Below are positions 26,501-33,008 of a stretch of 64,000 bases of DNA, in pieces. The stretch lies in contig NC_061455.1 in NCBI RefSeq assembly GCF_022581195.2, forward strand, positions 6,072,120 to 6,136,119. The letters run 5' to 3'. The DNA is from Helicoverpa zea (Eukaryota > Arthropoda > Insecta > Lepidoptera > Noctuidae). The notes under the pieces were generated by a model. The model did not search any database and had not been told where the DNA came from. It was given only the letters and a program-made list of their open reading frames with translations. A program made the position numbers and the translations under genes. Position 1 is the first letter of the stretch. Each line of letters opens with the position of its first letter.

Positions 26501-26745
26501 AGTGACGTAATGTGTAGCGGCCTTAATGCAGCCCTTATTAGGACTGCTCAGAGTTCCTTACCATGTGAAGATAGAAAATACACCATTGAGTAAGTATTAA
26601 CTGTGTGACTCACCAAGTAGAGCTTGAAAAAGTCGTGATTTAAATATCCTAATGACTCTCTCGATGGCAAGGCGAAGTTGTCGGTCCTGCGGCTTTACCA
26701 ATTTGCTGTGGTAGTCTTCCAGCAGTTCTAGTGCTCGGTGTGCCT
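201..26745 (-). CDS. dlg1: Discs large MAGUK scaffold protein, 21 coding exons seen (5' end of L27 form missing)
   Basis: Membrane-associated guanylate kinase scaffold of septate junctions, epithelial polarity and synapses; its PDZ domains bind C-termini of membrane proteins. Coding exons in transcript order: 26745-26614, 19083-18968, 17093-16989, 16354-16310, 14218-14189, 13552-13325, 12994-12914, 12257-12009, 11662-11521, 11014-10902, 10608-10423, 9499-9366, 7889-7770, 7387-7264, 6056-5948, 5393-5352, 2598-2449, 2168-1996, 867-758, 675-584, 307-201 (stop TAA at 203-201). Phases and lengths agree at every join. Residues match Drosophila Dlg as I recall it along the whole length. From the alternative start at 15025, skipping the 30-bp exon, the protein is 744 residues: PDZ1 about 46-125, PDZ2 148-240, PDZ3 288-370, SH3 398-470, guanylate kinase-like 553-735. 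The PDZ2-PDZ3 linker is much shorter than in Drosophila. The 3' UTR leaves the window. Confidence 0.96.
1101..1790. mobile_element. PIF/Harbinger-type non-autonomous element with a MADF-domain fragment
   Basis: Imperfect inverted ends of about 45 bp: the left starts GGGATTGTTCACACC and contains CCAAACGTATTGTCC; the right, read inward on the minus strand, starts GGCATCGTTCAGACC with CCAAACGTATAGTCG, and both continue GCCGCTGACTGTGAG. The element is flanked by TTA at 1098-1100 and 1791-1793, the duplication expected of PIF/Harbinger elements. On the minus strand, starting near 1477, it encodes about 50 residues of a MADF (Myb/SANT-like) domain. Insect Harbingers carry a second protein of this class. 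No DDE transposase is present. The element lies in the dlg1 intron between 1996 and 867. Confidence 0.8.
1325..1477 (-). pseudogene. MADF (Myb/SANT-like) domain fragment inside the Harbinger element
   Basis: From ATG at 1477 the frame reads FDTEKFIAEVHSREC, IWNANSEEFSDRNLRR and CAWEDIASVMYEDWG, the first half of an Adf-1-type DNA-binding MADF domain, which is normally about 80-90 residues. After the tryptophan near 1335 the family pattern is lost and the frame continues into unrelated residues to a stop at about 1220. It therefore appears truncated. The GC-rich sequence at 1530-1620 upstream may be its old promoter or 5' UTR. Confidence 0.7.
2599..5351. other. dlg1 intron, mostly unannotated
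   Basis: AT-rich intron. A short GC-rich patch at 3590-3690 and a stretch at 3815-3945 read as small open frames on both strands, but show no domain, codon pattern or splice support. I see no further gene or element with defined ends here. Confidence 0.5.
5352..7889 (-). CDS. dlg1: dlg1 SH3 and hook exons
   Basis: Exon 7889-7770 begins the SH3 domain (ALFDYDP, ILHVTNASDDEWWQA). Exon 7387-7264 continues it (IGIIPSKRRWERK). Exons 6056-5948 and 5393-5352 encode the hook: a basic stretch LERKKKTLSFSRKFPFMK, then an acidic serine-rich part and FMLCYTQEDANAD. In MAGUKs the SH3-hook packs against the guanylate kinase-like fold and regulates partner binding. The hook is a known site of alternative splicing in this family; the 42-bp and 109-bp exons have different phases here, so neither can be skipped alone without a frame change. 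Confidence 0.94.
6352..6389. repeat. Perfect 17-bp hairpin
   Basis: Arms ATGTTCTCGTGACTAAC at 6352-6368 and its exact reverse complement at 6373-6389, separated by TAAT. Just upstream, at about 6330-6350, the heptamer GTAAGTC is repeated. It lies in the dlg1 intron between 7264 and 6056. A recent inverted duplication is the simplest reading. Confidence 0.9.
6540..7001. repeat. Degenerate dispersed repeat (unclassified)
   Basis: The segment contains phrases typical of insect non-autonomous repeats: 'ctacttgatggatttttataaaaat', found as the actactgaacggatttt theme elsewhere in the window, and 'tcggatacgaaaagtagttc', matching the cccggtacgggaagtagttc theme at 8063. Ends could not be defined. 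Confidence 0.4.
7024..7161. mobile_element. 138-bp palindromic MITE, copy 1
   Basis: Inverted ends CTTACTACAAAAA and TTTTTGTAGTAAG enclose TTGAACGTCTGTTGGACAC and a partly palindromic centre containing TGACGTTGAAATAAG. A second 138-bp copy lies at 55785-55922 with matching ends. No coding capacity. No clear target duplication could be read at the boundaries. Confidence 0.75.
7919..8112 (+). repeat. Dispersed repeat fragment common in insect genomes
   Basis: Contains TTTGTTTGTTTGAACGCGC, then GAGCTACTGGTCCGATTTG, TAGATAGCCCATTTATC and CCCGGTACGGGAAGTAG in order. Related fragments occur at 31950-32062 (+), 50975-51115 (-) and 57590-57750 (-). This is a repeat family widely seen in moth and butterfly introns. 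I cannot assign its superfamily from the sequence. Confidence 0.7.
8738..8855 (+). repeat. Dispersed repeat fragment
   Basis: Carries CTCTTCCACGCAAAAACTAC, TGAATGGATTTTGATGAAAC and CATATAGGCTCCTTTTTATC, a theme shared with 6590-6640 and 51420-51500. It abuts the TTAA-flanked element that starts at 8878. Confidence 0.55.
8878..9334. mobile_element. TTAA-flanked MITE, copy 1
   Basis: TTAA at 8874-8877 and 9335-9338 flanks a 457-bp unit with 13-bp near-identical inverted ends (GAGGACGAATTGG and GGCGACGAATTGG read inward). A TGGCGCCAA motif follows each end. A highly similar 464-bp copy in opposite orientation lies at 32085-32548, again between TTAA sites. TTAA target duplication is the hallmark of piggyBac-type transposition; no transposase is encoded. 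It lies in the dlg1 intron between 9366 and 7889. Confidence 0.85.
9366..11014 (-). CDS. dlg1: dlg1 PDZ3 exons
   Basis: Exon 11014-10902 encodes an acidic/serine linker and the first PDZ3 strand (SRVVDLEK). Exon 10608-10423 gives GPQGLGFNIVGGEDG and THATHEQAAKALK. Exon 9499-9366 finishes PDZ3 (VKLTVVYRPQEYNKFEARI) and enters the SH3 domain (KRSLYVR). The GLGF loop and class I histidine are intact. The PDZ2-PDZ3 linker is only about 45 residues, against a long glutamine/serine/asparagine-rich stretch in Drosophila. Confidence 0.95.
10208..10345 (+). repeat. SINE fragment, copy 1
   Basis: TACGTACTTTCTAAGCATAT, CACCAATCACTGATTAAAGG and TGAAGGAAAACATCTT match the body of the tRNA-headed SINE at 38692-38983 in its sense orientation. 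The tRNA-like head is absent. It lies in a dlg1 intron. Confidence 0.7.
11521..12257 (-). CDS. dlg1: dlg1 PDZ2 exons
   Basis: Exon 12257-12009 (83 codons) holds an arginine-rich linker KIRRR, then VEIELVKGGSGLGFSIAGG and NQHIPGDNGIYVTKIM. Exon 11662-11521 closes the domain with VNLDNVTHEDAVAALKA and a basic/proline tail. The binding loop is GLGF and the helix histidine is present, so class I specificity is expected. Exon 11521 ends with one base of a split codon joined to 11014. Confidence 0.95.
12914..13552 (-). CDS. dlg1: dlg1 PDZ1 exons
   Basis: Exon 13552-13325 begins VNGIEGGG and carries the carboxylate-binding loop in GAGLGFSIAGGSDNPH; exon 12994-12914 completes the domain with VNDTSVDSVTHADAVDALKK. 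The alpha-B helix histidine of THADA marks a class I PDZ, binding S/T-X-V-type C-termini. Both exons are phase 0. The VNG start corresponds to the point where the alternative Drosophila N-termini converge. Confidence 0.95.
14189..14218 (-). CDS. dlg1: dlg1 30-bp microexon
   Basis: Ten codons, AHVTSPEMKQ, bounded by TTTTCAG and GTAATT. Phase 0 on both sides means inclusion or skipping keeps the frame. It sits between the alternative first exon and the PDZ1 exon. No equivalent peptide is present in the Drosophila sequence I remember, so its use is less certain than that of the other exons. Confidence 0.65.
14951..15025 (-). CDS. dlg1: dlg1 alternative first coding exon (DlgA-type start)
   Basis: ATG at 15025-15023 opens a 25-codon exon running MTERRKKK to KVSSLFNLDT, with a GT donor after 14951. 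It matches the N-terminus of the short Drosophila DlgA isoform, which begins MTTRKKK and contains KKVSSLFNLD. This start bypasses the L27 domain, so a second promoter should lie just above 15025, about 11 kb downstream of the L27 exons. The exon ends on a complete codon and can join either the 30-residue-pair microexon at 14218-14189 or the PDZ1 exon at 13552 directly, as in Drosophila. Confidence 0.92.
16310..17093 (-). CDS. dlg1: dlg1 linker exons between L27 and PDZ1
   Basis: Exon 17093-16989 (105 bp, 35 codons, beginning IPHTEDGDYRS) and exon 16354-16310 (45 bp, AYSVVLQTGEPEEKK) both have AG acceptors, GT donors and phase 0 at both ends. They encode a hydrophilic linker without a recognised fold. 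Lengths that are multiples of three make them possible cassette exons. Inclusion in transcripts is inferred from splice sites and frame only. Confidence 0.8.
17438..18598. mobile_element. hAT-type non-autonomous element
   Basis: The 8-bp sequence TACTAGTA occurs at 17430-17437 and again at 18599-18606, directly flanking inverted ends that both begin CAGCGGTTCCC when read inward. CAG-initial ends and an 8-bp target duplication are the hAT signature. The 1161-bp interior has no transposase frame. It contains two similar blocks (GCGAGCGAGCGCGATTTTTT near 17745 and GCGAAGCGAGCGCGAATTTT near 17835). It sits between dlg1 exons 18968 and 17093. The perfect duplication suggests a fairly recent insertion. 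Confidence 0.88.
18968..26745 (-). CDS. dlg1: dlg1 L27-domain exons (S97-type isoform)
   Basis: Two exons, 26745-26614 and 19083-18968, encode the L27 domain, which multimerises with partner L27 scaffolds such as Lin-7 and CASK-type proteins. Visible motifs are EAHRALELLEDY and RLAIERVIRIFKSRLFQALL in the first exon, and IQEFYELTLLDD with KTAETIRIANKW in the second. The join is a GAT codon split G/AT. The first exon opens with AG, so an upstream exon must end in G; Drosophila starts with a short peptide (MPVKKQ) there. I searched 26.75-28.86 kb by eye and could not place that exon. The second exon ends on a complete codon, so it can splice to any downstream phase-0 exon. Confidence 0.93.
19241..21460. 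mobile_element. 2.2-kb TA-flanked DNA element with 122-bp internal repeats
   Basis: Inverted ends CCCAAGTAACACAG at 19241-19254 and at 21447-21460 (reverse complement), each bordered outside by TA (19239-19240 and 21461-21462). The left part carries at least three degenerate units spaced exactly 122 bp apart (GCATAAA at 19544, 19666 and 19788). The right part repeats AATGCTAGTATAATGCTTTT. Small open frames at 20760-21240 have no recognisable domain. The superfamily is uncertain; TA duplication would fit a Tc1/mariner-like or related group. It lies in the dlg1 L27 intron. Confidence 0.75.
21461..26613. other. dlg1 intron between the two L27 exons, distal part
   Basis: About 5 kb of AT-rich intron. 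Short open frames at 22973-23167, 23847-24060 and 24491-24703 lack codon bias, domains or conserved motifs. I see no exon, no RNA gene and no element with clear ends. Confidence 0.5.
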
Positions 26746-28863
26746 CTGTGATACCAAGACAATAATACATCAACAAAAAGCCACATTGATTCTTCTTCGA
26801 TAAAAATAGGCATAAACTGGGTCATGTTTACTTCGTGTTTTCAAAATTTATTAGACAAGCCATGATATAGCAGGCGAGGTTAAGACTACAATACAAGTGA
26901 ATTCTAAAAAGCATAGGTAAATTAGGTTGGTTAGTAAATGTTAAGTAAGAAACAGCCACCTACACCGCATGACATGAGGTGTAGTAAGTATATGAGCATA
27001 GAGTATTATTTTGCTCGACCTACATTTTATTGAAACGAAGGGCACGTTTTCCAGATAGTTTAGCAATATTGTGAGTGATGTAGTAAGGGATTTGTAATTT
27101 TATAACAGGGAGGTTAAATACGAGGTAGATGTGTAGCATACTCGGTATGGAACGCAGAAGCGGGTGCCTCACAACCCTCATATTATCGATACGGATCAAC
27201 AAAAGGGTGCTGCGTCGAGCGTTACCGACCCCTTGTGCAAATTAAATAATAAGTCAATGACAACACGCACAAAACACGATCACTATAGACAAGAAACGTC
27301 GATATTGGAATATCGAAATTCACCTTGCTTACGAACTGGCATCACGGCACCACCCCCTCACGATATTTTAGAAAACTAATACACTTGAGACAAAATAAAA
27401 TGGAAATTATTTTTCACAGTGGCAAAGTGATGACACTGATCATTTTAAACATTTTTAATCACAACTAGGATGATTTTGGAACGGCACATATTGTCACACA
27501 ACGAAAACATTTAGAAGATAAGGTACCTACGTAGCGAAGCGCGGTAGTGATGCCGCTTATAAGGGCCATCGAATACTGCGCCCGATGGGATTGGTCGATT
27601 TTCACAGTGACGTCAGGGGGTGGAAGCATAGACAATGGAAAACGTAGGCAGGGGTTGGAAAAGTTGTATGCGGGGATGCCAGATACAATTTTAGGCTCAC
27701 AAAATGTAGAAATCATCAATTCAGAGGTGCCTCCTACTTACTGTCGCAACTCTTAGGTGATTATTTTTCAAAGGCGTATCAGTTCTGCATATTTTGGTAC
27801 TCCAAACCAATTGTAATGAACACCGTACCGGTGACAATGTAATGTATAATATAAAAACTTGTCAATTGGAGCGTTTTCTAAAATTAATTGCATCTGGTAC
27901 CTACGACAACATTTGTTAATATTAGACCCACAGTTATGTAGGTGCAGTTTCAGTTATTTTTAAATTGATCTCATTCAACATTAAAATTTTACTTAGGTGG
28001 TCCTGTCTAACTCCGTATCACCCTGTATTAACAGGGTAACTACGATGCACTTACGCTAGGGCACAAGAAGTTGATAGAATATAACGAGACAAATCTGTAA
28101 GACCCCTTAACCGAACGACAACATAAAAAGCAGTCTCTATCCATCTTATGTGCCTACATAACTACATACTAAAACGCGTAGACAATTGATACTTATCTAC
28201 GATAAATACCTAGCTGATGGAATATTGCTGAATTGGTTAATTAACTATAACTTGACTCGTGACTGCTATCGGTACATAATATTGTGAATATGTAATTAAG
28301 TATCCATATTTGGGCAGATTCTTCATAATTAAACAAAGGAACTAACTTAGACCTAGACCAAGGTTCATGTCTTGCCTTTGCGCCTTGTGCGGCGCAAGTT
28401 TATGATTTTAAATAATCAATGTATGACATTATGTAACCCATCTCTGTTAGATTAAAGAAAAGAGACGCAGAATATTGGATATCTATTATATCAGTTCCAC
28501 ACGAACAAGTTCATATAACAAATCTTTCTAGTGCAAACTTGATTTTGAGTGGGGTAATATGTGTCGCGACTTCGCGAGTGTGACATGACATGTTGGTGAT
28601 AAGTTTACGTTTTATTTCACCTAACGAAGTTTGTTATCACAAGAACACAATATTATACTTCTGACTTAAATTTATCAAAATTAATAAGTATATAACTACA
28701 ATTTATTAAATATGTGTTAATAAGTTAGTCGATCTTCTGTATATAAGCACAGAAATGCTTATTTTATAACTTTTCCTGTTTCTAATGATGAAGATAACGT
28801 CGAATAAAACGCATAACGGATTTTTGACAAATCGTCTGACCTTGGGCGCCCTGCGCAACATTC
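26746..28863. other. Intergenic or 5'-intron region between divergent dlg1 and CaMKI
   Basis: The missing first exon of the L27 form of dlg1 would be expected at or beyond this stretch. Its middle, 27540-27690, is GC-richer than its surroundings and has promoter-like motifs (see the separate entry). The remainder is AT-rich with no convincing coding sequence. Confidence 0.5.
27540..27690 (-). promoter_or_regulatory. Candidate promoter/enhancer with perfect CRE
   Basis: A perfect cAMP-response element TGACGTCA lies at 27608-27615. Read on the minus strand it is followed by CCAATCCC and then CTTATAAG, a CCAAT-box and TATA-like order. This is the most GC-rich patch between two divergent genes. 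Which gene it would serve is unknown; the minus-strand order favours dlg1. Motif matches alone are weak evidence. Confidence 0.3.
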
Positions 28864-29004
28864 GTGAATCCAACCGAGCAAGATTATTGTTCTGTCGAGC
28901 TCAGTCGAGCTAGTCTCGACATACCTATCTACATTCTACAGTGTGTATGTAGATATTTATTAACTAGTAGTGTAGTTCAAAATTTGCGAGTGTGGGGCGC
29001 GAAG

Positions 29005-32000
29005 ATGCCTCTATTTGGCAAAAAAGATTTCGGGAGAAAATCCAAAAAAGATGGAAGGGACAGTGAAAAACAACCATCAATCGAAGACAAGTACGTCGTC
29101 AAAGATCTATTGGGGACAGGAGCATTTTCCGAGGTACGTTTGATAGAGAGCAAAGAAAACGGGCAGATGTTCGCTTGTAAAATTATTGACAAAAAAGCCC
29201 TAAAAGGTAAAGAAGATTCATTAGAAAATGAAATTCGTGTCTTGAAAAGATTCAGCGAGCAAGCCAAAGGCGAGGGTGCTGAGAAGAAAATGTTTTCCCA
29301 TCCGAACATTGTCCAGCTGCTCGAGACATATGAAGACAAAAATAAAGTGTATCTCGTGATGGAACTCGTCACAGGCGGGGAATTGTTCGACAGAATCGTG
29401 GAAAAAGGCTCCTACACCGAAAAAGATGCGTCCAATCTAATTAGGCAAGTGTTGGAAGCTGTAGATTACATGCATTCCCAAGGAGTAGTGCACAGAGATC
29501 TGAAGCCAGAGAATTTGCTCTACTATAGTGCTGATGAGGACAGTAAGATAATGATCAGTGACTTTGGATTGTCCAAGATTGAGGACTCTGGAATAATGGC
29601 CACAGCGTGTGGCACTCCAGGATATGTTGCACCTGAGGTGTTGGCACAGAAACCATATGGGAAAGCTGTGGATGTCTGGAGCATAGGAGTCATATCATAC
29701 ATTCTTCTCTGTGGCTATCCTCCATTTTATGATGAGAATGATGCAAACCTTTTTGCTCAGATCTTAAAGGGTGACTTCGAATTTGACTCGCCATACTGGG
29801 ATGATATTAGTGATTCTGCAAAAGATTTTATCCGGCATTTAATGTGTGTGGATGTGGACAAGAGATACACTTGCAAGTAAGTATAAAAGTATTGTTGAAT
29901 CTTATTTCTTAGTTGTTTCTAATTATGCTCATATTTCACATTTCATTGATCAATTTGTCTATGCCTAAATAGCAAGCAATGTTCGGCTCATTTCATACAT
30001 GGCTTCAAATCCTGGTACAAAAATATTGTACAAAACATTCTTGTATTTGAACATAGTTTTAACAAGCTTATTTATTCAATTGGAATCATATTAGATCTTT
30101 GTCAAATTATTCAAATGAATACCTACAATTAATATTATTGATTTTACATCATATTTCTCACTATATATAAAAATTTTGTTTTCCTGACCTGTGAACTTCA
30201 TAGTTTTTTTGCTGATTAGGTATATTGATGGTTCTAGCATCTGTTAAGTGGTATATGAATAAATTTATTTTAAATACATAAACTCTTCTGCATATTTGTG
30301 TAGAAGCTTAATTTAATTTGCAGAACATAACTCAGTTTCCCTTTATATGCTTTACTACAAATATGTATTGATAATACTGGAAAGCTTATAGCCATTAGAT
30401 TCAGCTTTTTTTCACTGTTGAAAATTAACACCTGACCAGGTAATCTGGCTAGCAATTGTCATCATACGAAAAGTGTTTGGTTGCCTGGTCAGTAGCGTAG
30501 AGTTTACATTATGTAAGAATGAATTCCAAAATATAATTATTGATTAAAGGAAAATTCTTGTAAACATTCCTGAGTTCCTTGAATGCATATTGATGCATTT
30601 CTGAAGCGATACAATTTGGTGCAATATCTCTTAAAATATTGAGAGATTGTACTAAAATCAGTATAATAAGATCTTTATTTATACAAAAACCTTTTACATT
30701 GCTTAGAACTAGGATACAGAACATGGTTAACTAAAGGTAACACGGAATTGGTAAACCCAGACTCCTAAACTAGGTGATCCTGTGACTTAGGAGTCTGTGT
30801 AAAAGTATGTATTGAATACTTATATAAAATCAGTATACAGTCAGGATTTAAGCCTATCTAACATTTACATTCCAAGCACAGCCCCCCAACCTTTAGCTGA
30901 TTACCAACTAGCTGATTTCCCATGGATTCACTTGCTCCTGTGGGAACTACATCCGGTACCTTTATTATATAGTCTACGTTATTCTGGGGTTATGTAGCAC
31001 CAAAACTACTAAATTATAATATTAATATAAAAATGGATAACTTGGTGCTTAACATGACAGATTATGCAAAAATTTATGTAAAAAGATTATACCGCTAGGT
31101 ACACAGGCAGTGGATTTATACAGTTTTCACTTCTCAGTACACACTTTTTTTCTATTTATAGGTACATACATAACATACCAATAAACCCATATGACGTGTT
31201 TAATGCTGAATAGCAATGTCTTTTCACACTTAAAAAATTGACAAGAATCACCATATTACCCTGTACCAAGTAACATTGGTGTCCAAGAGAAACATATGTA
31301 CTTTTTTAAGTTTATTTATATCTTACTTTGAAAAGCCTTTCCGGTGTTTGCAATACCAGTCATGAAACATACACAATCATACTGTGTACATAGTCGGAAA
31401 TGCAAACACTTCAAGTTTTCAAGACTTTTCAATCTCCCAATACACAACTATGTGAAAAGTCAATTAGGATGAGGTACAAACATTTACAGCACTGTGTACT
31501 AATGCATAGGAACAGCTACAGTACAATAACGCCCTGTAATAATGAACATCAATAGCTTCGCAATGGGTCATCTTTTTTTAATACGAACATCCAAATAGTT
31601 TCGTCAATAAGGCGGAATCAGCGTCGGCTGCCGGCTGTCGGGTAGGACTTCATGAATTCCACTATAAGCGGCATTGTCGATGTCTAGCCTCGAATTACGT
31701 CAAGAATTGAATTCACGTCACGTCGCAACGTTGACCCGTCTCGTGATATCATTTATTTCAGATCGATGAAGGGAGTCAACCCTTATATACATATTTGGCA
31801 CAAATCTATCATCATCATCAATTTAAGAGCCCAGCTCTTGTCGGTGCAGCTCCTTCCATTTACGCCTAAAAAAACTATACTAATAATTAAATAAATGTAT
31901 TTGCACTAATTTTATTAAGCTGTGGAGTTTGTTTGCCATAACGCGATTAGGTATCTCTGGAGCGACTCTGGAAAAAATATTTTCGTGTAAGTTAGCCCAT

Positions 32001-33008
32001 GTATCGAAGAAGAAGCCCGTGTAATTTTCATCCGGGGGCGCGGGTGAAACCACTTTCAGAACCTACCTAGTTAGTTCACATTAAGGCGACGAATTGGTAA
32101 ACAATAATTCCATAACCGGCACGCGCTGCGCGCATCTAAGGGGCCAAGAGGGGACGGAGCGTCTGAGCGGGGCGAGGATTACAATACGCGCGCTAGCTTA
32201 TAGCTAAAAGTCGTAAGCGACAAAATGGTTTTGTAATTTTATTATTTAGAAATGATAATTTGATAAAAATTCCTTCCACAATTTTAAAGAGTATGTATAT
32301 ACTCAACTACTAAAAAAGTTAAGAGGCTTAAATCGGTCCCGTTTGCCCATAATATGTGAATCTCTTTTTAAAAAGAGGGATGTTTGATATATTTTTCTCT
32401 GTTATAAAAGTTACCTAATCATGTTTTGAAGTCTAACAAAATAAGATTTATATCATGAACTTTCAGGTAACAAAGTTGTATTTTGATCCGTTTTGTATTT
32501 ACTGAGAAAAATTGAGATCCTTGGCGCCAAAATTTCCAATTCGTCCTCTTAAAATTAAAAGATATAAGAGGTCCTTAAAAGTTTCTTAGCTCTTCAGTAT
32601 CAGTCAATAGATATAGGGGTTAAGAATAAGAATCTTTATTTGCAGAGAAACGCCAAAACACTTCACTAGGTGACTTACTGAGTAACTGGTAACTTGATGA
32701 GCAAATCCCCCAAACTTCGGCGCAGAGGACCGCCTATTTAGCTCCTCCTAAAGCCGGTCCGATGAATCATTTAATATTATAAACGTTTTTTTTTCAGGCA
32801 AGCTCTGGACCACCCATGGATTTCAGGAAACGCTGCCAGCAACAAGAACATCCATGGTACTGTATCTGAGCAGCTCAAGAAGAACTTTGCCAAGTCACGC
32901 TGGAAACAGGCGTACCACGCCACTACGGTCATCAGACAAATGAAGAAAATGGCGCTGAACAGCAGCAGCAGCTCAAGTCGCAATGCTAACGCCTCAGGCA
33001 AACAATAG
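29005..33008 (+). CDS. CaMKI: Calcium/calmodulin-dependent protein kinase I
   Basis: Serine/threonine kinase activated by Ca2+/calmodulin and by CaMKK phosphorylation. Two coding exons, 29005-29876 and 32798-33008, joined AA/G (Lys), give 360 residues. Seen in the sequence: glycine loop GTGAFSEV (37-44), catalytic Lys59 in FACKII, HRDLKPEN (163-170), DFG (from 186), activation-loop threonine T204 in TACGTPGYVAPE, and the second-exon C-terminus with the autoinhibitory/calmodulin-binding stretch LKKNFAKSRWKQAYHATTVI. The start MPLFGKKDFG matches the Drosophila orthologue as remembered. An in-frame upstream ATG at 28864 would add 47 residues. The tail ends in a serine run (NSSSSSSRNANASGKQ). Confidence 0.95.
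29877..32797 (+). other. CaMKI intron
   Basis: Donor GTAAGT at 29877 and a polypyrimidine acceptor TTTTTTTTCAG ending 32797. It holds one TTAA-flanked MITE, a repeat fragment at 31950-32062 and a short fragment near 31800-31870 resembling a common lepidopteran repeat (GAGCCCAGCTCTTGTCGGTG). No other exon is evident. Confidence 0.7.
32085..32548. mobile_element. TTAA-flanked MITE, copy 2 (inverted relative to copy 1)
   Basis: TTAA at 32081-32084 and 32549-32552 bounds a 464-bp unit that is close to the reverse complement of 8878-9334 along its whole length. Differences are scattered substitutions and small indels. Both copies keep intact ends and target sites, so they are independent insertions rather than a segmental duplication. 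It lies in the CaMKI intron. Confidence 0.85.

Noticed and set aside
28977..29372. 131-residue minus-strand frame inside the CaMKI first exon
   Set aside because: Antisense shadow of the kinase coding sequence.
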